The translations under genes were made by a program, and so were the position numbers. The notes beneath the pieces are model-generated. The model ran no database searches. It was not told where the DNA came from and saw nothing but the letters and a program-made list of their open reading frames with translations. Positions 16,401 through 24,701 of a stretch of DNA of 35,384 bases are shown one piece after another (the first letter of the stretch is position 1; the number at the start of each line of letters is the position of its first letter). The stretch comes from Corynebacterium yonathiae (GTDB taxonomy: Bacteria; Actinomycetota; Actinomycetes; Mycobacteriales; Mycobacteriaceae): the NCBI RefSeq assembly GCF_027570195.1, contig NZ_JAKMUZ010000023.1, forward strand, positions 1 through 35,384. Reading direction: 5' to 3'.

Positions 16401-16629
16401 GGGAGGCGTGCTGGTGTATCCAGGCACGACCACCCAGAAGATTGGCGAGATTTGGCAAAGTGATAAATCGCCCGAAGTCCTGGAAGAATTCGCCGCACTC
16501 TTGCCCCCGCTGGTGGAAGAGATGCGTGGTCCACGCATTACGGCGCGCACCAATAAAGACTGCGATAGCTGCCCAATTCGCTCCATCTGCCCCGTGCAGG
16601 AAGAAGGAAGGATGATCACCGATGCCTAA
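13486..16629 (+). CDS. adnA: AdnA subunit of the AdnAB helicase-nuclease
   Basis: A 1047-residue protein with a UvrD-like motor domain and a C-terminal RecB-like nuclease, the smaller partner in the actinobacterial end-resection machine AdnAB. The motor looks vestigial: the Walker A loop (residues 49-56, GAAGTGVS) has Val55 where the essential Lys should be, and motif II reads VDDAQ instead of DExQ. The nuclease core has Asp913 (GGYMD) and the DLK triad Asp927-Lys929. Cys804 with Cys1026, Cys1029 and Cys1035 has the AddB-type pattern for a 4Fe-4S cluster stapling the nuclease domain. GTG is the start, overlapping the previous gene; adnB begins 8 bases before its stop. Confidence 0.92.
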   Translation: MSYNPHSTARAGVVLPPSPQVRLVPRTPSATARTWPVDLPESGTWKVTGAAGTGVSSFLIDTVIHALDKARETGADPSGILVIAPSKESGARLRRELSERLEDYAAQTSMVRSVHSLAFALLRTAAEEELRLITGAEQDAVIRELLTGQAEDGHGSWPAEMRPALEYVGFARQLRDFLLRSIERGLGPGDLERLGEQYGRPMWSAAGEFLREYERVQLLSRAHSYSAAELVTAVLQRPQLLRDHPFHSIIVDDAQLLDPTAGELIRGLTPQASLVVVGGDADQSVFAFRGASSRFLRDFPAEHDIELTEPHRRPTPACISIVDSEGRLRDVVANTVRRRHLEDGVPWREIGVIVRSTSDIGQMRRTLLAAGVPVHISPTDVVLAEQRLVSAVLLALRALEEDLSNSELEELLTGPVGGADPVTLRRLIRGLRRWDSTTRGIDSLRGLLYGELPDFNGQLTEREYSILERVRAVLSAGREALASGASVEEILWAVWTATELDNRLQAAALRGGATGSQADRDLDAMMALFDAAGDFVERRPDSSLRAFLTHITEQELPTGVRDRRTATPQAVEILTAHGAVGREWDTVIVAGAQEGSWPSLGETGSIFGQEDLIDLLDHDIDPDTPVSHVASRLAEERRLFHVATTRHRKRLLIAAVENPEGDTVSEPSRFIGEFAGRGVDVPGQAARRQAKRALRRAQLPRELGLDVPEPAPVSLRDGLEVDPLDVAVLSVPAFVAQLRRVVSNPESGEVERKQAARQLARLAAADIPGAHPEQWWSARSVAAELPLHTSGSLSPSRVEALLNCPLKAVLGNVAEDPSTEERLLRGTLAHAFFEAIGRGMDAEKAKLLVMEAFERIQDVPQWQLRFKLDEFSALLDRAREWARQSEVNQELAGVEIPVGVHVSEGVRIGGYMDRFLRDEEGNYLVVDLKTGRSTPAKKEGEEHVQLMAYQLALSRGAFDGHQVHDGEGMPRKGGVLVYPGTTTQKIGEIWQSDKSPEVLEEFAALLPPLVEEMRGPRITARTNKDCDSCPIRSICPVQEEGRMITDA

Positions 16630-19600
16630 GAGCAATTTTTCCCCACAGCAAATCGCTGCGGCCTTGGGCAAAAAATTTCCGCCTACCGATGAGCAGGCCC
16701 ACGTCATCGAAGGGCCATTCGGCCCCAAACTTGTAGTTGCCGGCGCCGGTGCCGGAAAGACAGAGACCATGGCCTCGCGCGTGGTGTATCTGGTGGCTAA
16801 TGGTTATGTGCGACCGGAACAGGTCCTCGGCTTGACCTTTACCCGCAAAGCCGCACAGCAATTGGAGCAACGCATCCGTCGGCAGCTGATTCAATTGCGC
16901 GACTCCGGTCTTATCTCACCTGGTAGTGAGGTGGCTGAAGCATTAGAAAACATTGCGCCGAAAGTGTCTACTTATGACTCCTACGCGGGAGAACTCGTGC
17001 GTGAATACGGCCTTTTGATTCCGGTAGAGCCTACCGCTCGCATCATCACGGAAGCCGAGCGCTATTCCTTGGCCTACGATGTAGTGCGCAATTACACCGG
17101 AAAGCTAGAAGATGACCGCACCCTAGCCACGATTACCGAGACCCTGCTGAAATTTAGCCAGGACATTGATAACGGTCTCAAAGACACAAGCCACATTGCT
17201 CAACATGCACGGGATTTTCGTGCGGATATCGATAACCTCGATAAATCGAAAAAGAACGGTCCCGAATACTCTCAAAAGCTGCTGGACTATATCCACACGC
17301 AAGAACGCCGCGTGCAATACGTGCCGCTGCTGGAGGCCCTGAAAAAGGAACAATCCGAGCGACAAGTCATCACCTTTGGCGAGCAGATGGCCGTTGCCGC
17401 GCGAGTAGCGCGGGATCATCCTGTAGTGGGCAAGCAGCAATCCCAGCGCTATAAGGTCGTCATGCTGGATGAGTACCAAGACACCTCCTATGCCCAGCGC
17501 GTGCTCTTGCGCAGCCTCTTTGGTGGGGAGCAAGAGGATATGTCGGTTACGGCGGTAGGCGATCCAATGCAGGCCATCTACGGGTGGCGTGGTGCGACTT
17601 CCGAAAACCTCACTGCCTTCGTAGAGGATTTCCCGGTCGCACCGGGCGCACCTGCGCCGAAGGACCAGTTGACTACCTCGTGGCGCAACCCCTCTGGCGC
17701 GCTGGATTTAGCTAACTCAGTGGCGGAAGGGGTATTCGAGGGCGTTGAACGCCCGGTGGATGAGCTTTCCGCCGCACCGCACAAGGGCGAAGGTGAGATT
17801 CAGCTGGCTTACTTTGAAAGCGAAGTTCGCGAGCGCGAGTTTATTGCCGGCTACTTGAAAGAGCTATGGGAGAAAAGCGAGGGAGATACCTTCAGCGCTG
17901 CGGTCCTGGTGCGCAAAAACCGACATTCCGCGCCTATCGCAGCGGCCTTAGACAAAGCGGGTGTACCCAATGAAATCATCGGCCTGGGAGGCCTGCTGTG
18001 GCAGCCAGAAATCCAGGATCTCGTGGCTATTGCCACCATGCTCGTGCGTCCAGAAGATCTTCCTGCGGCGGTGCGGGTGCTGGCGGGCCCCATTTGTGGC
18101 CTGGGCATTAGCGATATTCAAGCCCTTGCTTCCCGCCAGCGAAACCTGGCCGGTGTGAGGGAAGAGCGCTTGCGCTGGGAGACGGGAATGGACCCGGAAG
18201 ACTATCTGCGCGCGCAGTTAGAAGAGGTCACCACTGAAGAACCGGATCAGCGCGTTGGCCTTGCCGACGCCCTGGCTGATTTGGGTGAGCGAGATCGCTA
18301 TACCCCGCAGGGCCTCGCGCGCATGGAAGACGTCTCTGCCAAATTGCGTCACCTGCGCACCTATTCGCTATCCAAGCCGTTGGTGGACATCTTTGCCGAT
18401 ATTGAAGCGTTGTTTAATATCCGCACCGAGGTCTTGGCTCGCGGAAGCGCAGGGGGAACTGCCCACTTGGATAAATTTGCCGATATTGTCGCTAGCTTCC
18501 ACGGCGATTCCTTGTATGCGCTTTTAGACTACTTTGCGCTTGCCCTCGAAAAGGAAGATGGCCTTGATTTGGGTGAGGTGCCTGCCGCCACGGATCGCGT
18601 GCAAATTATGACTGCCCACAAGGCAAAGGGTCTGGAATGGGAACATGTCTGCGTGGTGCATGCTGATTCTTCTAGCTATAACGCGCAGGCAGAGACCTTC
18701 TTGACCAGGATCGACAAGGTCCCGGGAGAAGAAGACTATATTGAGGTTCCGGAGGATGCCGAAAAGCGCTCGCACTTTCAAAACGCCTGTGAGGAGTTTA
18801 GGAAGGCAGATAGCGCCATCAAGGCAGAAGAATCGGCGCGCCTTTTTTATGTTGCGTTGACTCGTACCGAATCCACCCTGACCGTTACCGGATCGGGAAC
18901 CAATAATGCTTATGGGAAGAACAAGAAGGCGCCCTATGAATACCTAGAGCGCCTGAAAGAGCAATTCCCGCAGTACGTGGTGGAGTGGTCCGTCCCCGAG
19001 GAGCCCTCTGAAGACGACTTTGGCGAGAGCGCACAATTCCCAGCGCTTAAGGCCAGCCCGGAGGCAGTCGCCGCTGCGGATTTAGTGCTCGAAGCAATGG
19101 AGGAACTACCAGAGCTTAGCCGCGGTGAAACATTTGAGTTATGGGAGCAGGAGGCTGGCGCGCTCATTGAAGAATACAAGGCCCTGCAACAGCCGGTGGT
19201 AGACGTTGAGCTGCCTAGCGAGCTGACTGCCTCTGACATGGTTGCGCTGCGGGCTGACCCACTGCAGTTTGCCCGGAGGCAACGCCGCCCAGTGCCGTTC
19301 AAGCCGAATTCCTATGCCAAGCGCGGTACCGCCTTCCATGCGTGGCTGGAAGACCGTTTTGGCAGCCCAGCACTATTAGGCGAGGAAGAGCTTCCCGGTA
19401 TTGATGAGCCGGAGGACTTCGACTTGGAAGAGCTTAAAGAGGCTTTCCTGAACTCCGAGTGGGCGCAGCGCCAACCGGAGCACGTGGAGGCGTCCTTCGA
19501 AATCACTATTGGTGAGGCCGTGGTGCGCGGGCGCATGGACGCGGTATTCCGTTTGGAGGATGGAACTTGGATGGTGGTGGACTGGAAAACCGGCCGCCCT

Positions 19601-19801
19601 CCCCAAGGAGAGGCTATGGATGCCGCAAAGATACAGCTAGCGGTTTATGCAGAAGCATGGCGGCGCATCCATGGCGGGGAGAAGATTCGTGCCGCGTTCT
19701 ACTATGTGCACGATGGCTATACCTTTGAACCTAACCGCCTGCCCCGTGGGGAAGAGCTGAAGAAACTGCTTGAATCGTCAGTTGAGCACCATAAGGGCTA
19801 A
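16622..19801 (+). CDS. adnB: AdnB subunit of the AdnAB helicase-nuclease
   Basis: A 1059-residue partner of AdnA and the working motor of the complex. The Walker A loop is intact (GAGAGKT, residues 41-47, Lys46). Motif Ia is LTFTRKAA, motif II is DEYQ (Asp283, Glu284), and later motifs include GDPMQAIYGWRGA, TAHKAKGLEWEHV and ARLFYVALTR. The C-terminal nuclease has GRMDAVF and VVDWKTGRP with the catalytic Asp-Trp-Lys, plus QLAVYAEAW. There are no clustered cysteines, so the iron-sulfur cluster belongs to AdnA alone. AdnAB unwinds and resects DNA ends for recombination. The ATG overlaps the adnA stop by 8 bases, as expected for a heterodimer made in equal amounts. Confidence 0.93.
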   Translation: MPKSNFSPQQIAAALGKKFPPTDEQAHVIEGPFGPKLVVAGAGAGKTETMASRVVYLVANGYVRPEQVLGLTFTRKAAQQLEQRIRRQLIQLRDSGLISPGSEVAEALENIAPKVSTYDSYAGELVREYGLLIPVEPTARIITEAERYSLAYDVVRNYTGKLEDDRTLATITETLLKFSQDIDNGLKDTSHIAQHARDFRADIDNLDKSKKNGPEYSQKLLDYIHTQERRVQYVPLLEALKKEQSERQVITFGEQMAVAARVARDHPVVGKQQSQRYKVVMLDEYQDTSYAQRVLLRSLFGGEQEDMSVTAVGDPMQAIYGWRGATSENLTAFVEDFPVAPGAPAPKDQLTTSWRNPSGALDLANSVAEGVFEGVERPVDELSAAPHKGEGEIQLAYFESEVREREFIAGYLKELWEKSEGDTFSAAVLVRKNRHSAPIAAALDKAGVPNEIIGLGGLLWQPEIQDLVAIATMLVRPEDLPAAVRVLAGPICGLGISDIQALASRQRNLAGVREERLRWETGMDPEDYLRAQLEEVTTEEPDQRVGLADALADLGERDRYTPQGLARMEDVSAKLRHLRTYSLSKPLVDIFADIEALFNIRTEVLARGSAGGTAHLDKFADIVASFHGDSLYALLDYFALALEKEDGLDLGEVPAATDRVQIMTAHKAKGLEWEHVCVVHADSSSYNAQAETFLTRIDKVPGEEDYIEVPEDAEKRSHFQNACEEFRKADSAIKAEESARLFYVALTRTESTLTVTGSGTNNAYGKNKKAPYEYLERLKEQFPQYVVEWSVPEEPSEDDFGESAQFPALKASPEAVAAADLVLEAMEELPELSRGETFELWEQEAGALIEEYKALQQPVVDVELPSELTASDMVALRADPLQFARRQRRPVPFKPNSYAKRGTAFHAWLEDRFGSPALLGEEELPGIDEPEDFDLEELKEAFLNSEWAQRQPEHVEASFEITIGEAVVRGRMDAVFRLEDGTWMVVDWKTGRPPQGEAMDAAKIQLAVYAEAWRRIHGGEKIRAAFYYVHDGYTFEPNRLPRGEELKKLLESSVEHHKG

Positions 19802-19873
19802 GGTATGTGGGCGGTTGCGTAAGCGCGCAATCTCTTGAGCAATCATTCGAGACCGGAAAAGAAGGCTGGGCTA

Positions 19874-20992
19874 GTGGGCAAAAAACGTGCGCAGGCAATG
19901 AAGTCACGCTTTAGAAGTCGCTTCCTGCCGCAGGTCGAGCTGTCCTCGCAGCCGGACCATGCGCTCATTGATGTCATTACGGTGCCGAGGGATGAAAATT
20001 CCAGCCCGTGGCGTCAGTTGGGCAAGCGTGTGCTGTGGGCTTTGGGCATTGTTGTCTTCGTGACAGTCGTGGTCTATTTGGACGGCGGTGGATATAGCGA
20101 GGACATGTCGCTTTTGGATTCCGCCTACTATGCTGCGGTGTCGCTGACCACTGTGGGCTACGGCGATATCGTGCCTGTGTCCCCGCAAGCCAGGTTCATT
20201 AACCTAACGCTTATTACACCTGCCCGCCTGATCTTCCTTGTTTTATTGGTTGGCGCGACCTTGTCGGTGTTGACGGATAAGGCCCGCCGTACTTTCCAAA
20301 TCCAGAACTGGAGAAAGCAATTGCGTAACCACACCGTCGTTATCGGTTATGGCACTAAAGGCGCTGGAGCGGTGGCCGCGCTGCTGGCCGATGATGTTCC
20401 GACCTCCCAGATCGTGGTCATCGATACTAACCGTGCGGCCCTTGCACACGCCGAACACCACGGGCTAGTTACCATTTTTGGCTCCGGCACCAAACAGGAC
20501 GTGCTAAAGGTCGCTGGGGTAGAGCACGCAAGCTCCATTGTTGTCACCCCATCTACGGATGATACCGCGGTGCTGTGCTGCCTCTCCGTGCGAGAGCTTG
20601 CGCCCAAGGCCAAGATCGTGGCGTCGGTGCGCGAGTCCGAAAACCGTCACCTGTTGCTCCAATCCGGTGCAGATTCCGTGGTCACCTCTGCGGAGACGGC
20701 CGGCCGACTGCTAGGCTTGGCCACCGTGACCCCGACTGTGGTGGAAATGATGGAGGACCTGCTCTCACCTAATGAGGGATTCTCCGTGGCCGAGCGCGCC
20801 GTGCGCGAATTCGAGGTTGGCTCCAACCCACGTCACTTAGCAGACATCGTGCTTGCAGTCTTGCGCAATAACGAACTGCACCGCGTGGATACCGCGGATG
20901 CGTCCGCGCTGAAGCCGGGCGACCGCCTGCTCTACATTAAGCATGAGATGGAGCAGCCTATCGAGGTTATGGACGATGATGACGAGGATTAA
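19874..20992 (+). CDS. cglK: Two-helix potassium channel with RCK (TrkA-N/TrkA-C) domain
   Basis: A 372-residue K+ channel subunit. Membrane helix 1 is near residues 51-68 (VLWALGIVVFVTVVVYL). The pore loop carries the selectivity filter TTVGYGD (about residues 94-100), and helix 2 follows (about 118-135). The cytoplasmic RCK part starts at about residue 151: a Rossmann fold with GYGTKG and the acidic IVVID end of strand 2, then a TrkA-C lobe to the Asp-rich end (DDDDED). GTG 19874 is preferred because GAAGG lies just upstream; TTG 19835 in the same frame is the alternative. An internal in-frame TTG 20321 with GGAG could make the RCK domain alone. The stop abuts nudC. Confidence 0.9.
   Translation: MGKKRAQAMKSRFRSRFLPQVELSSQPDHALIDVITVPRDENSSPWRQLGKRVLWALGIVVFVTVVVYLDGGGYSEDMSLLDSAYYAAVSLTTVGYGDIVPVSPQARFINLTLITPARLIFLVLLVGATLSVLTDKARRTFQIQNWRKQLRNHTVVIGYGTKGAGAVAALLADDVPTSQIVVIDTNRAALAHAEHHGLVTIFGSGTKQDVLKVAGVEHASSIVVTPSTDDTAVLCCLSVRELAPKAKIVASVRESENRHLLLQSGADSVVTSAETAGRLLGLATVTPTVVEMMEDLLSPNEGFSVAERAVREFEVGSNPRHLADIVLAVLRNNELHRVDTADASALKPGDRLLYIKHEMEQPIEVMDDDDED
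20310..20323 (+). promoter_or_regulatory. Possible internal ribosome binding site and start for a free RCK domain
   Basis: GGAG at 20310-20313 is followed 7 bases later by an in-frame TTG (20321-20323), exactly where the soluble RCK domain begins (NHTVVIGYG). The archaeal channel MthK makes free RCK domains from such an internal start. Here this is only a sequence-based suggestion. Confidence 0.35.
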
Positions 20993-21724
20993 ATGTTCCT
21001 CCCAGTAACTCCTGGCGGCCTCGTCCCGGTTACGGCGGCGGGGGAGCCGGTGCTGGTGGAAGGGGTTCCCGGTGGCGTCGGCAAGCAGGCCGTGGTGGAC
21101 CTAGGTACCTTGCAGGCCTGTTTGTGTCCGGAAGACAGCGCCGGGAAGCTGGGCCGACTGGAAAGCGCGACCTTCTTTGCAGACCAGCCGTTAATCTTGC
21201 AAGCCATTGCGCTTATCCGTAACCGGCGCGAGCAACGCTTTGATCCGCGGACCGGACGCAAGCTGGACTACCCCGCACCGGGAATCGTCGGGTGCGATCC
21301 CGATGACGCGCGCCGGATGGTCTTTCCGCGCCTAGATCCCGCCGTCATTGGGCTCATTCGCCTTGCCGGCACCGACCGGATTTTGCTGGCTCGCAATCGC
21401 CGCCGCAATAGCTTCTTTTCCTTGATTGCCGGTTACGTTGAGCCGGGTGAGACCGCAGAGGCGGCCTTTGCGCGCGAGGCCTTGGAAGAAACCGGACGTA
21501 GGGTGGAGGCGCTCCGCTATTGGGGCTCGCAGTCGTGGCCGCCGAGTGGCTCTCTTATGCTGGGCTTTTGTGCGCAAACGGCTGATGTCCACCCCACCTG
21601 CCATACTGATGGGGAACTGGAAGAGATCCGGTGGGTGGAGCGCTCCGAACTGCCTGAGCTTTCGCTTCCTCGTCCGGGTTCAATTGCACACACGATGATT
21701 ATGGAGTGGTATCACGGTGACTAA
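20993..21724 (+). CDS. nudC: NudC-type NAD(H) pyrophosphatase (Nudix hydrolase)
   Basis: A 243-residue Nudix hydrolase that would cleave NADH or remove NAD caps from RNA. The N-terminal domain (about 1-115) is followed by the Nudix box GYVEPGETAEAAFAREALEE (about residues 145-164) with its Glu cluster. The NudC signature that normally reads SQPWPFPxS is here SQSWPPSGS (about 178-186), keeping Ser, Gln, Trp and the last Ser but changing three positions. The four-Cys zinc ribbon of E. coli NudC is absent; only single cysteines remain in that stretch. Position between the K+ channel and UvrD2 matches Rv3199c. ATG follows the channel stop directly; the 3' end overlaps uvrD2 by 8 bases. Confidence 0.85.
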   Translation: MFLPVTPGGLVPVTAAGEPVLVEGVPGGVGKQAVVDLGTLQACLCPEDSAGKLGRLESATFFADQPLILQAIALIRNRREQRFDPRTGRKLDYPAPGIVGCDPDDARRMVFPRLDPAVIGLIRLAGTDRILLARNRRRNSFFSLIAGYVEPGETAEAAFAREALEETGRRVEALRYWGSQSWPPSGSLMLGFCAQTADVHPTCHTDGELEEIRWVERSELPELSLPRPGSIAHTMIMEWYHGD

Positions 21725-23774
21725 GCCGGATTTGTCCCTGCTGGATGAAGATCAGCTGCGCGCGGCCACGGCGCCGCGCGGGCCCGTGTGCATCTTGGCT
21801 GGCGCGGGTACAGGCAAGACCCGCACTATTACCTATCGCATCGCCAACCTAGTGGACCAGGGGTTTGTGAGCCCGCAACGCGTGCTTGCGGTGACCTTCA
21901 CGGCGCGCGCCGCCGGGGAAATGCGCGACCGCCTGCGCACCATGGGTGTGGCCGGCGTGCAAGCACAGACCTTCCACGCGGCGGCGCGCCGTCAGCTGAA
22001 GTACTTCTGGCCCCAGGTAGCAGGAGACCTTCCATGGCAGTTGCTAGATAATAAATTCCCGCTGGTTGCCCGCGCGGTGCGTTCGGTGGGGCTAGATAAT
22101 TCCAAGGATATGATCCGTGACGTCCTGGCGGAGATCGAGTGGGCTAAGTCCGCGCTGGTCAGCGCCGAGGATTATGAGTCCGTGATTGCTAATTCGGAGC
22201 GGAGCGCGCCCGCGGATCCAGCCAAGGTGGCGGAGGCCTTCCGCCGCTACGAGCAGTCCAAGGCCACACCGGATATGATGCACTTGGATTTCGATGATTT
22301 GCTCATGCATATCGCTGGCGCCATTGAAAACGTGCCGGCGATTGCGGAGACCTTCCGGGAGCAGTACCGCACTTTCGTCGTGGACGAGTATCAGGATGTT
22401 ACCCCGCTGCAGCAGCGGGTGCTCAACGCTTGGTTGGGCGAGCGCGATGACCTCACCGTGGTGGGCGATGCTAATCAGACCATCTATTCTTTCAACGGCG
22501 CCTCCCCGGATTACCTGCTCAACTTCTCGCGCACGTATCCGAATGGCACTGTGGTCAAGCTGCAGCGCGACTACCGCTCCACGCCGCAGGTAACCGACCT
22601 TGCCAATAGAGTCATTGGCAAGGCTACCGGCCGCGCGGCAGGCACCCGTTTGGAGCTACAGGGCATGCGCGAGTCCGGTCCAGAGCCCACCTTTAAGGCC
22701 TATGAGTCGGAGGAGATTGAGGCTCAGGAGGTAGCTGGCCAGGTTCTCACACTGCTGGACCAGGGTGTACCGGCCTCTGAGATTGCAATCCTTTACCGCA
22801 TCAACGCCCAGTCGGAGCAGTTTGAGCAGGCGCTTGCCGACGCCGGAGTGGTCTACCAAGTCCGCGGCGGCGAGGGCTTCTTCCGCCGCCCGGAGATCCT
22901 GGAGGCCATTCGCGTGCTCATCGCCGCCACCCGTCGCGAGGACCTGCCAGATGACCCGGTGGCGATTGCCCGGGCAGCTTTTGTCGAGCTGGGCTTGAGC
23001 GCCACCGAACCGCAGGGTGCCCAAGCACGTGAGCGCTGGCAGTCGCTCAACGCACTTGTAGGGCTCATCGAAAAAATCGTGGAATCGGCTCCTGGCATCG
23101 ATCTCAACGGGGTGCTGGGGCAGCTGCGCCGGCGCTCTACCGATAAACAAGCTCCGGCCATGGAAGGCGTCACCCTGGCTACCGTGCACGCCGCTAAGGG
23201 TCTGGAATGGGATGCGGTGTTCCTCGTGGGGTTGACCGAAAAACTCATGCCTATCAACCACGCCATTAAGGCGGGCGATGAGCAGGTGGAGGAAGAACGG
23301 CGTTTGTTCTACGTCGGTATTACCCGCGCGCGTGAGCACCTCGCGCTGTCGTGGGCGCTGGCAAAGACTACCGGTTCGCGGGCCTCGCGCGAGCGTACTC
23401 GCTTCCTCGACGGCATCGTACCGGCGGCCGAGGATGCCTCCGGGGGAAGCACCCGCGCGCGCCGCCCGAAGCGCTGCCGCGTGTGCTCTGGCCTGCTCGG
23501 GACACCGGCAGAAAAGGTCATCGGCCGGCACGAAGACTGCGAGGGCGGCGGTGATGAAGAGGTCTTTGCCGCCTTGCGCTCGTGGCGCTCCCAGGTAGCG
23601 CGCGAGGAAAAGGTTCCGGCCTATGTCATCTTCTCCGATGCCACCTTGCAAGCCATTTCGGAGGAACTGCCTGCCGATGAGGCAGAAATGCTGTCCATCT
23701 CCGGGGTAGGCCCTAGCAAGTTGGAGCGCTACGGCGCCCAGGTGCTAGAGGTCATTCGTTCGGTTCGCAGCTAG
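21717..23774 (+). CDS. uvrD2: UvrD2-type superfamily 1 DNA helicase with HRDC domain
   Basis: A 685-residue 3'-5' helicase of the actinobacterial UvrD2 type. Motor motifs are Walker A GAGTGKT (29-35), LAVTFTARAAGEM, DEYQDVTPLQ (motif II), GDANQTIYSFNGA, VTLATVHAAKGLEWDAVFLVG and RRLFYVGITRAREH. After the motor comes a zinc-type linker with Cys587 and Cys590, then His605 and Cys608, where mycobacterial UvrD2 has four Cys. A C-terminal HRDC domain (about 620-685) ends in the helix-hairpin SISGVGPSKLERYG. In M. tuberculosis UvrD2 is essential. GTG 21717 overlaps nudC by 8 bases; the 3' end overlaps the convergent E1-like gene by 23 bases. Confidence 0.93.
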   Translation: MTKPDLSLLDEDQLRAATAPRGPVCILAGAGTGKTRTITYRIANLVDQGFVSPQRVLAVTFTARAAGEMRDRLRTMGVAGVQAQTFHAAARRQLKYFWPQVAGDLPWQLLDNKFPLVARAVRSVGLDNSKDMIRDVLAEIEWAKSALVSAEDYESVIANSERSAPADPAKVAEAFRRYEQSKATPDMMHLDFDDLLMHIAGAIENVPAIAETFREQYRTFVVDEYQDVTPLQQRVLNAWLGERDDLTVVGDANQTIYSFNGASPDYLLNFSRTYPNGTVVKLQRDYRSTPQVTDLANRVIGKATGRAAGTRLELQGMRESGPEPTFKAYESEEIEAQEVAGQVLTLLDQGVPASEIAILYRINAQSEQFEQALADAGVVYQVRGGEGFFRRPEILEAIRVLIAATRREDLPDDPVAIARAAFVELGLSATEPQGAQARERWQSLNALVGLIEKIVESAPGIDLNGVLGQLRRRSTDKQAPAMEGVTLATVHAAKGLEWDAVFLVGLTEKLMPINHAIKAGDEQVEEERRLFYVGITRAREHLALSWALAKTTGSRASRERTRFLDGIVPAAEDASGGSTRARRPKRCRVCSGLLGTPAEKVIGRHEDCEGGGDEEVFAALRSWRSQVAREEKVPAYVIFSDATLQAISEELPADEAEMLSISGVGPSKLERYGAQVLEVIRSVRS

Positions 23775-24639
23775 CCAGGTTGGTTTTACCGCCGAAGCAC
23801 ACCGGGCAGCGCGGATGTGCAATAACTGTGCGCTGCTGGTGGTGGCCGTAGACATCGACCTCCCATTGCTGACCGGGGCGTGGCTTCGTAGTCGGTGCGC
23901 CGGGCGGCAGCGGGCGTCCCATCAGTCGCCGGATGATCACCTGCGTATGCGCTGTGACCGCATCGAGCACCACGTCTTCTGGCCTGCGGCGCACGCGGGT
24001 GAGCTGGGTGCTGATGATATTCCATCGCGGGTCCATATCCACGCGGGATAGGTGCGCACACAGTGGGCACGGGCCTTGGCCCCGGATGCGTACCGGCCCG
24101 ATGACACCACGATTGTCCAGTAGAGACACCGGAATCCACGTGGTTTCTGTGCCTGCGAGCGCGTTGGCGCAATCCAGCGGGCAGTGCAGCTGGTCCACGC
24201 CGAGTATCGGATACATGCCGTCGAGGTCGTGGATATAGGAAAAGACATTGTCTTCCTCCAATGGGATGCGCACCTGGAAGCCATCCGCCTCAAGGCGTGA
24301 GCGGAGGCCTCGAGCCAGGGCGGATTCGCCCATCACGACAATTGTGTCTACCTTGTCATCGGCTTCCTTGTGCGGCCAGAGTATTCCATAGTCCAGCGCA
24401 TCTTCGATAAGGCTCAGCGCTGCCGCTGCCTCCAGCCCCGCGGCATGTAGCCGGTGAGACAAATCTTCCGGGGCAACTGGCTCGCGAGCGGTGTTGAAGG
24501 CTGCGGCGACGGCGAGTGCATTCCCCGTCTCCGCTACTCCAACCCGGGTGGCATCCATTCCAAATTGGACCACCCCTTGTTCGCGGCAAAACACGCCGCT
24601 GCCTGGTGCCAAGACTACTTGGGTGGCAGAAATCCCCAC
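23752..24639 (-). CDS. Orphan E1-like protein related to TOMM cyclodehydratase partner domain (Rv3196 type)
   Basis: A 295-residue protein with the layout of the bacteriocin-cyclodehydratase partner family (TIGR03882-like, ThiF/E1 fold). A winged-helix peptide-clamp-like start (residues 1-75) is followed by a degenerate Rossmann region (IVVMGESALARGLRSRL, about 100) and the zinc signature GPCPLCAHLSRVDMDPRW (about 190), with a second pair CPVC near the C-terminus. These two CxxC pairs are the family's zinc ligands. The glycine loop and the ATP-binding Arg of true E1 enzymes are not seen, so it is probably a substrate clamp rather than an adenylating enzyme. No YcaO gene is in the window. GTG 24639 has GGAAAGG upstream; GTG 24696 is an alternative. 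Confidence 0.75.
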   Translation of the reverse strand: MGISATQVVLAPGSGVFCREQGVVQFGMDATRVGVAETGNALAVAAAFNTAREPVAPEDLSHRLHAAGLEAAAALSLIEDALDYGILWPHKEADDKVDTIVVMGESALARGLRSRLEADGFQVRIPLEEDNVFSYIHDLDGMYPILGVDQLHCPLDCANALAGTETTWIPVSLLDNRGVIGPVRIRGQGPCPLCAHLSRVDMDPRWNIISTQLTRVRRRPEDVVLDAVTAHTQVIIRRLMGRPLPPGAPTTKPRPGQQWEVDVYGHHQQRTVIAHPRCPVCFGGKTNLASCEPNE

Positions 24640-24682
24640 GCTTATATCCCTTTCCCCCGAAGTATGTCGACTCCATTGCACC

Positions 24683-24700
24683 ACAGGTACAATCACCTGT
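24683..24700. promoter_or_regulatory. 18-bp inverted repeat over the -10 box of the YgjP-type gene
   Basis: ACAGGT-N6-ACCTGT is a perfect inverted repeat that contains the TACAAT -10 box at 24688-24693. That box ends 8 bases before ATG 24702, fitting a leaderless start. A protein bound here would block the promoter. Confidence 0.45.
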
Positions 24701-24701
24701 C

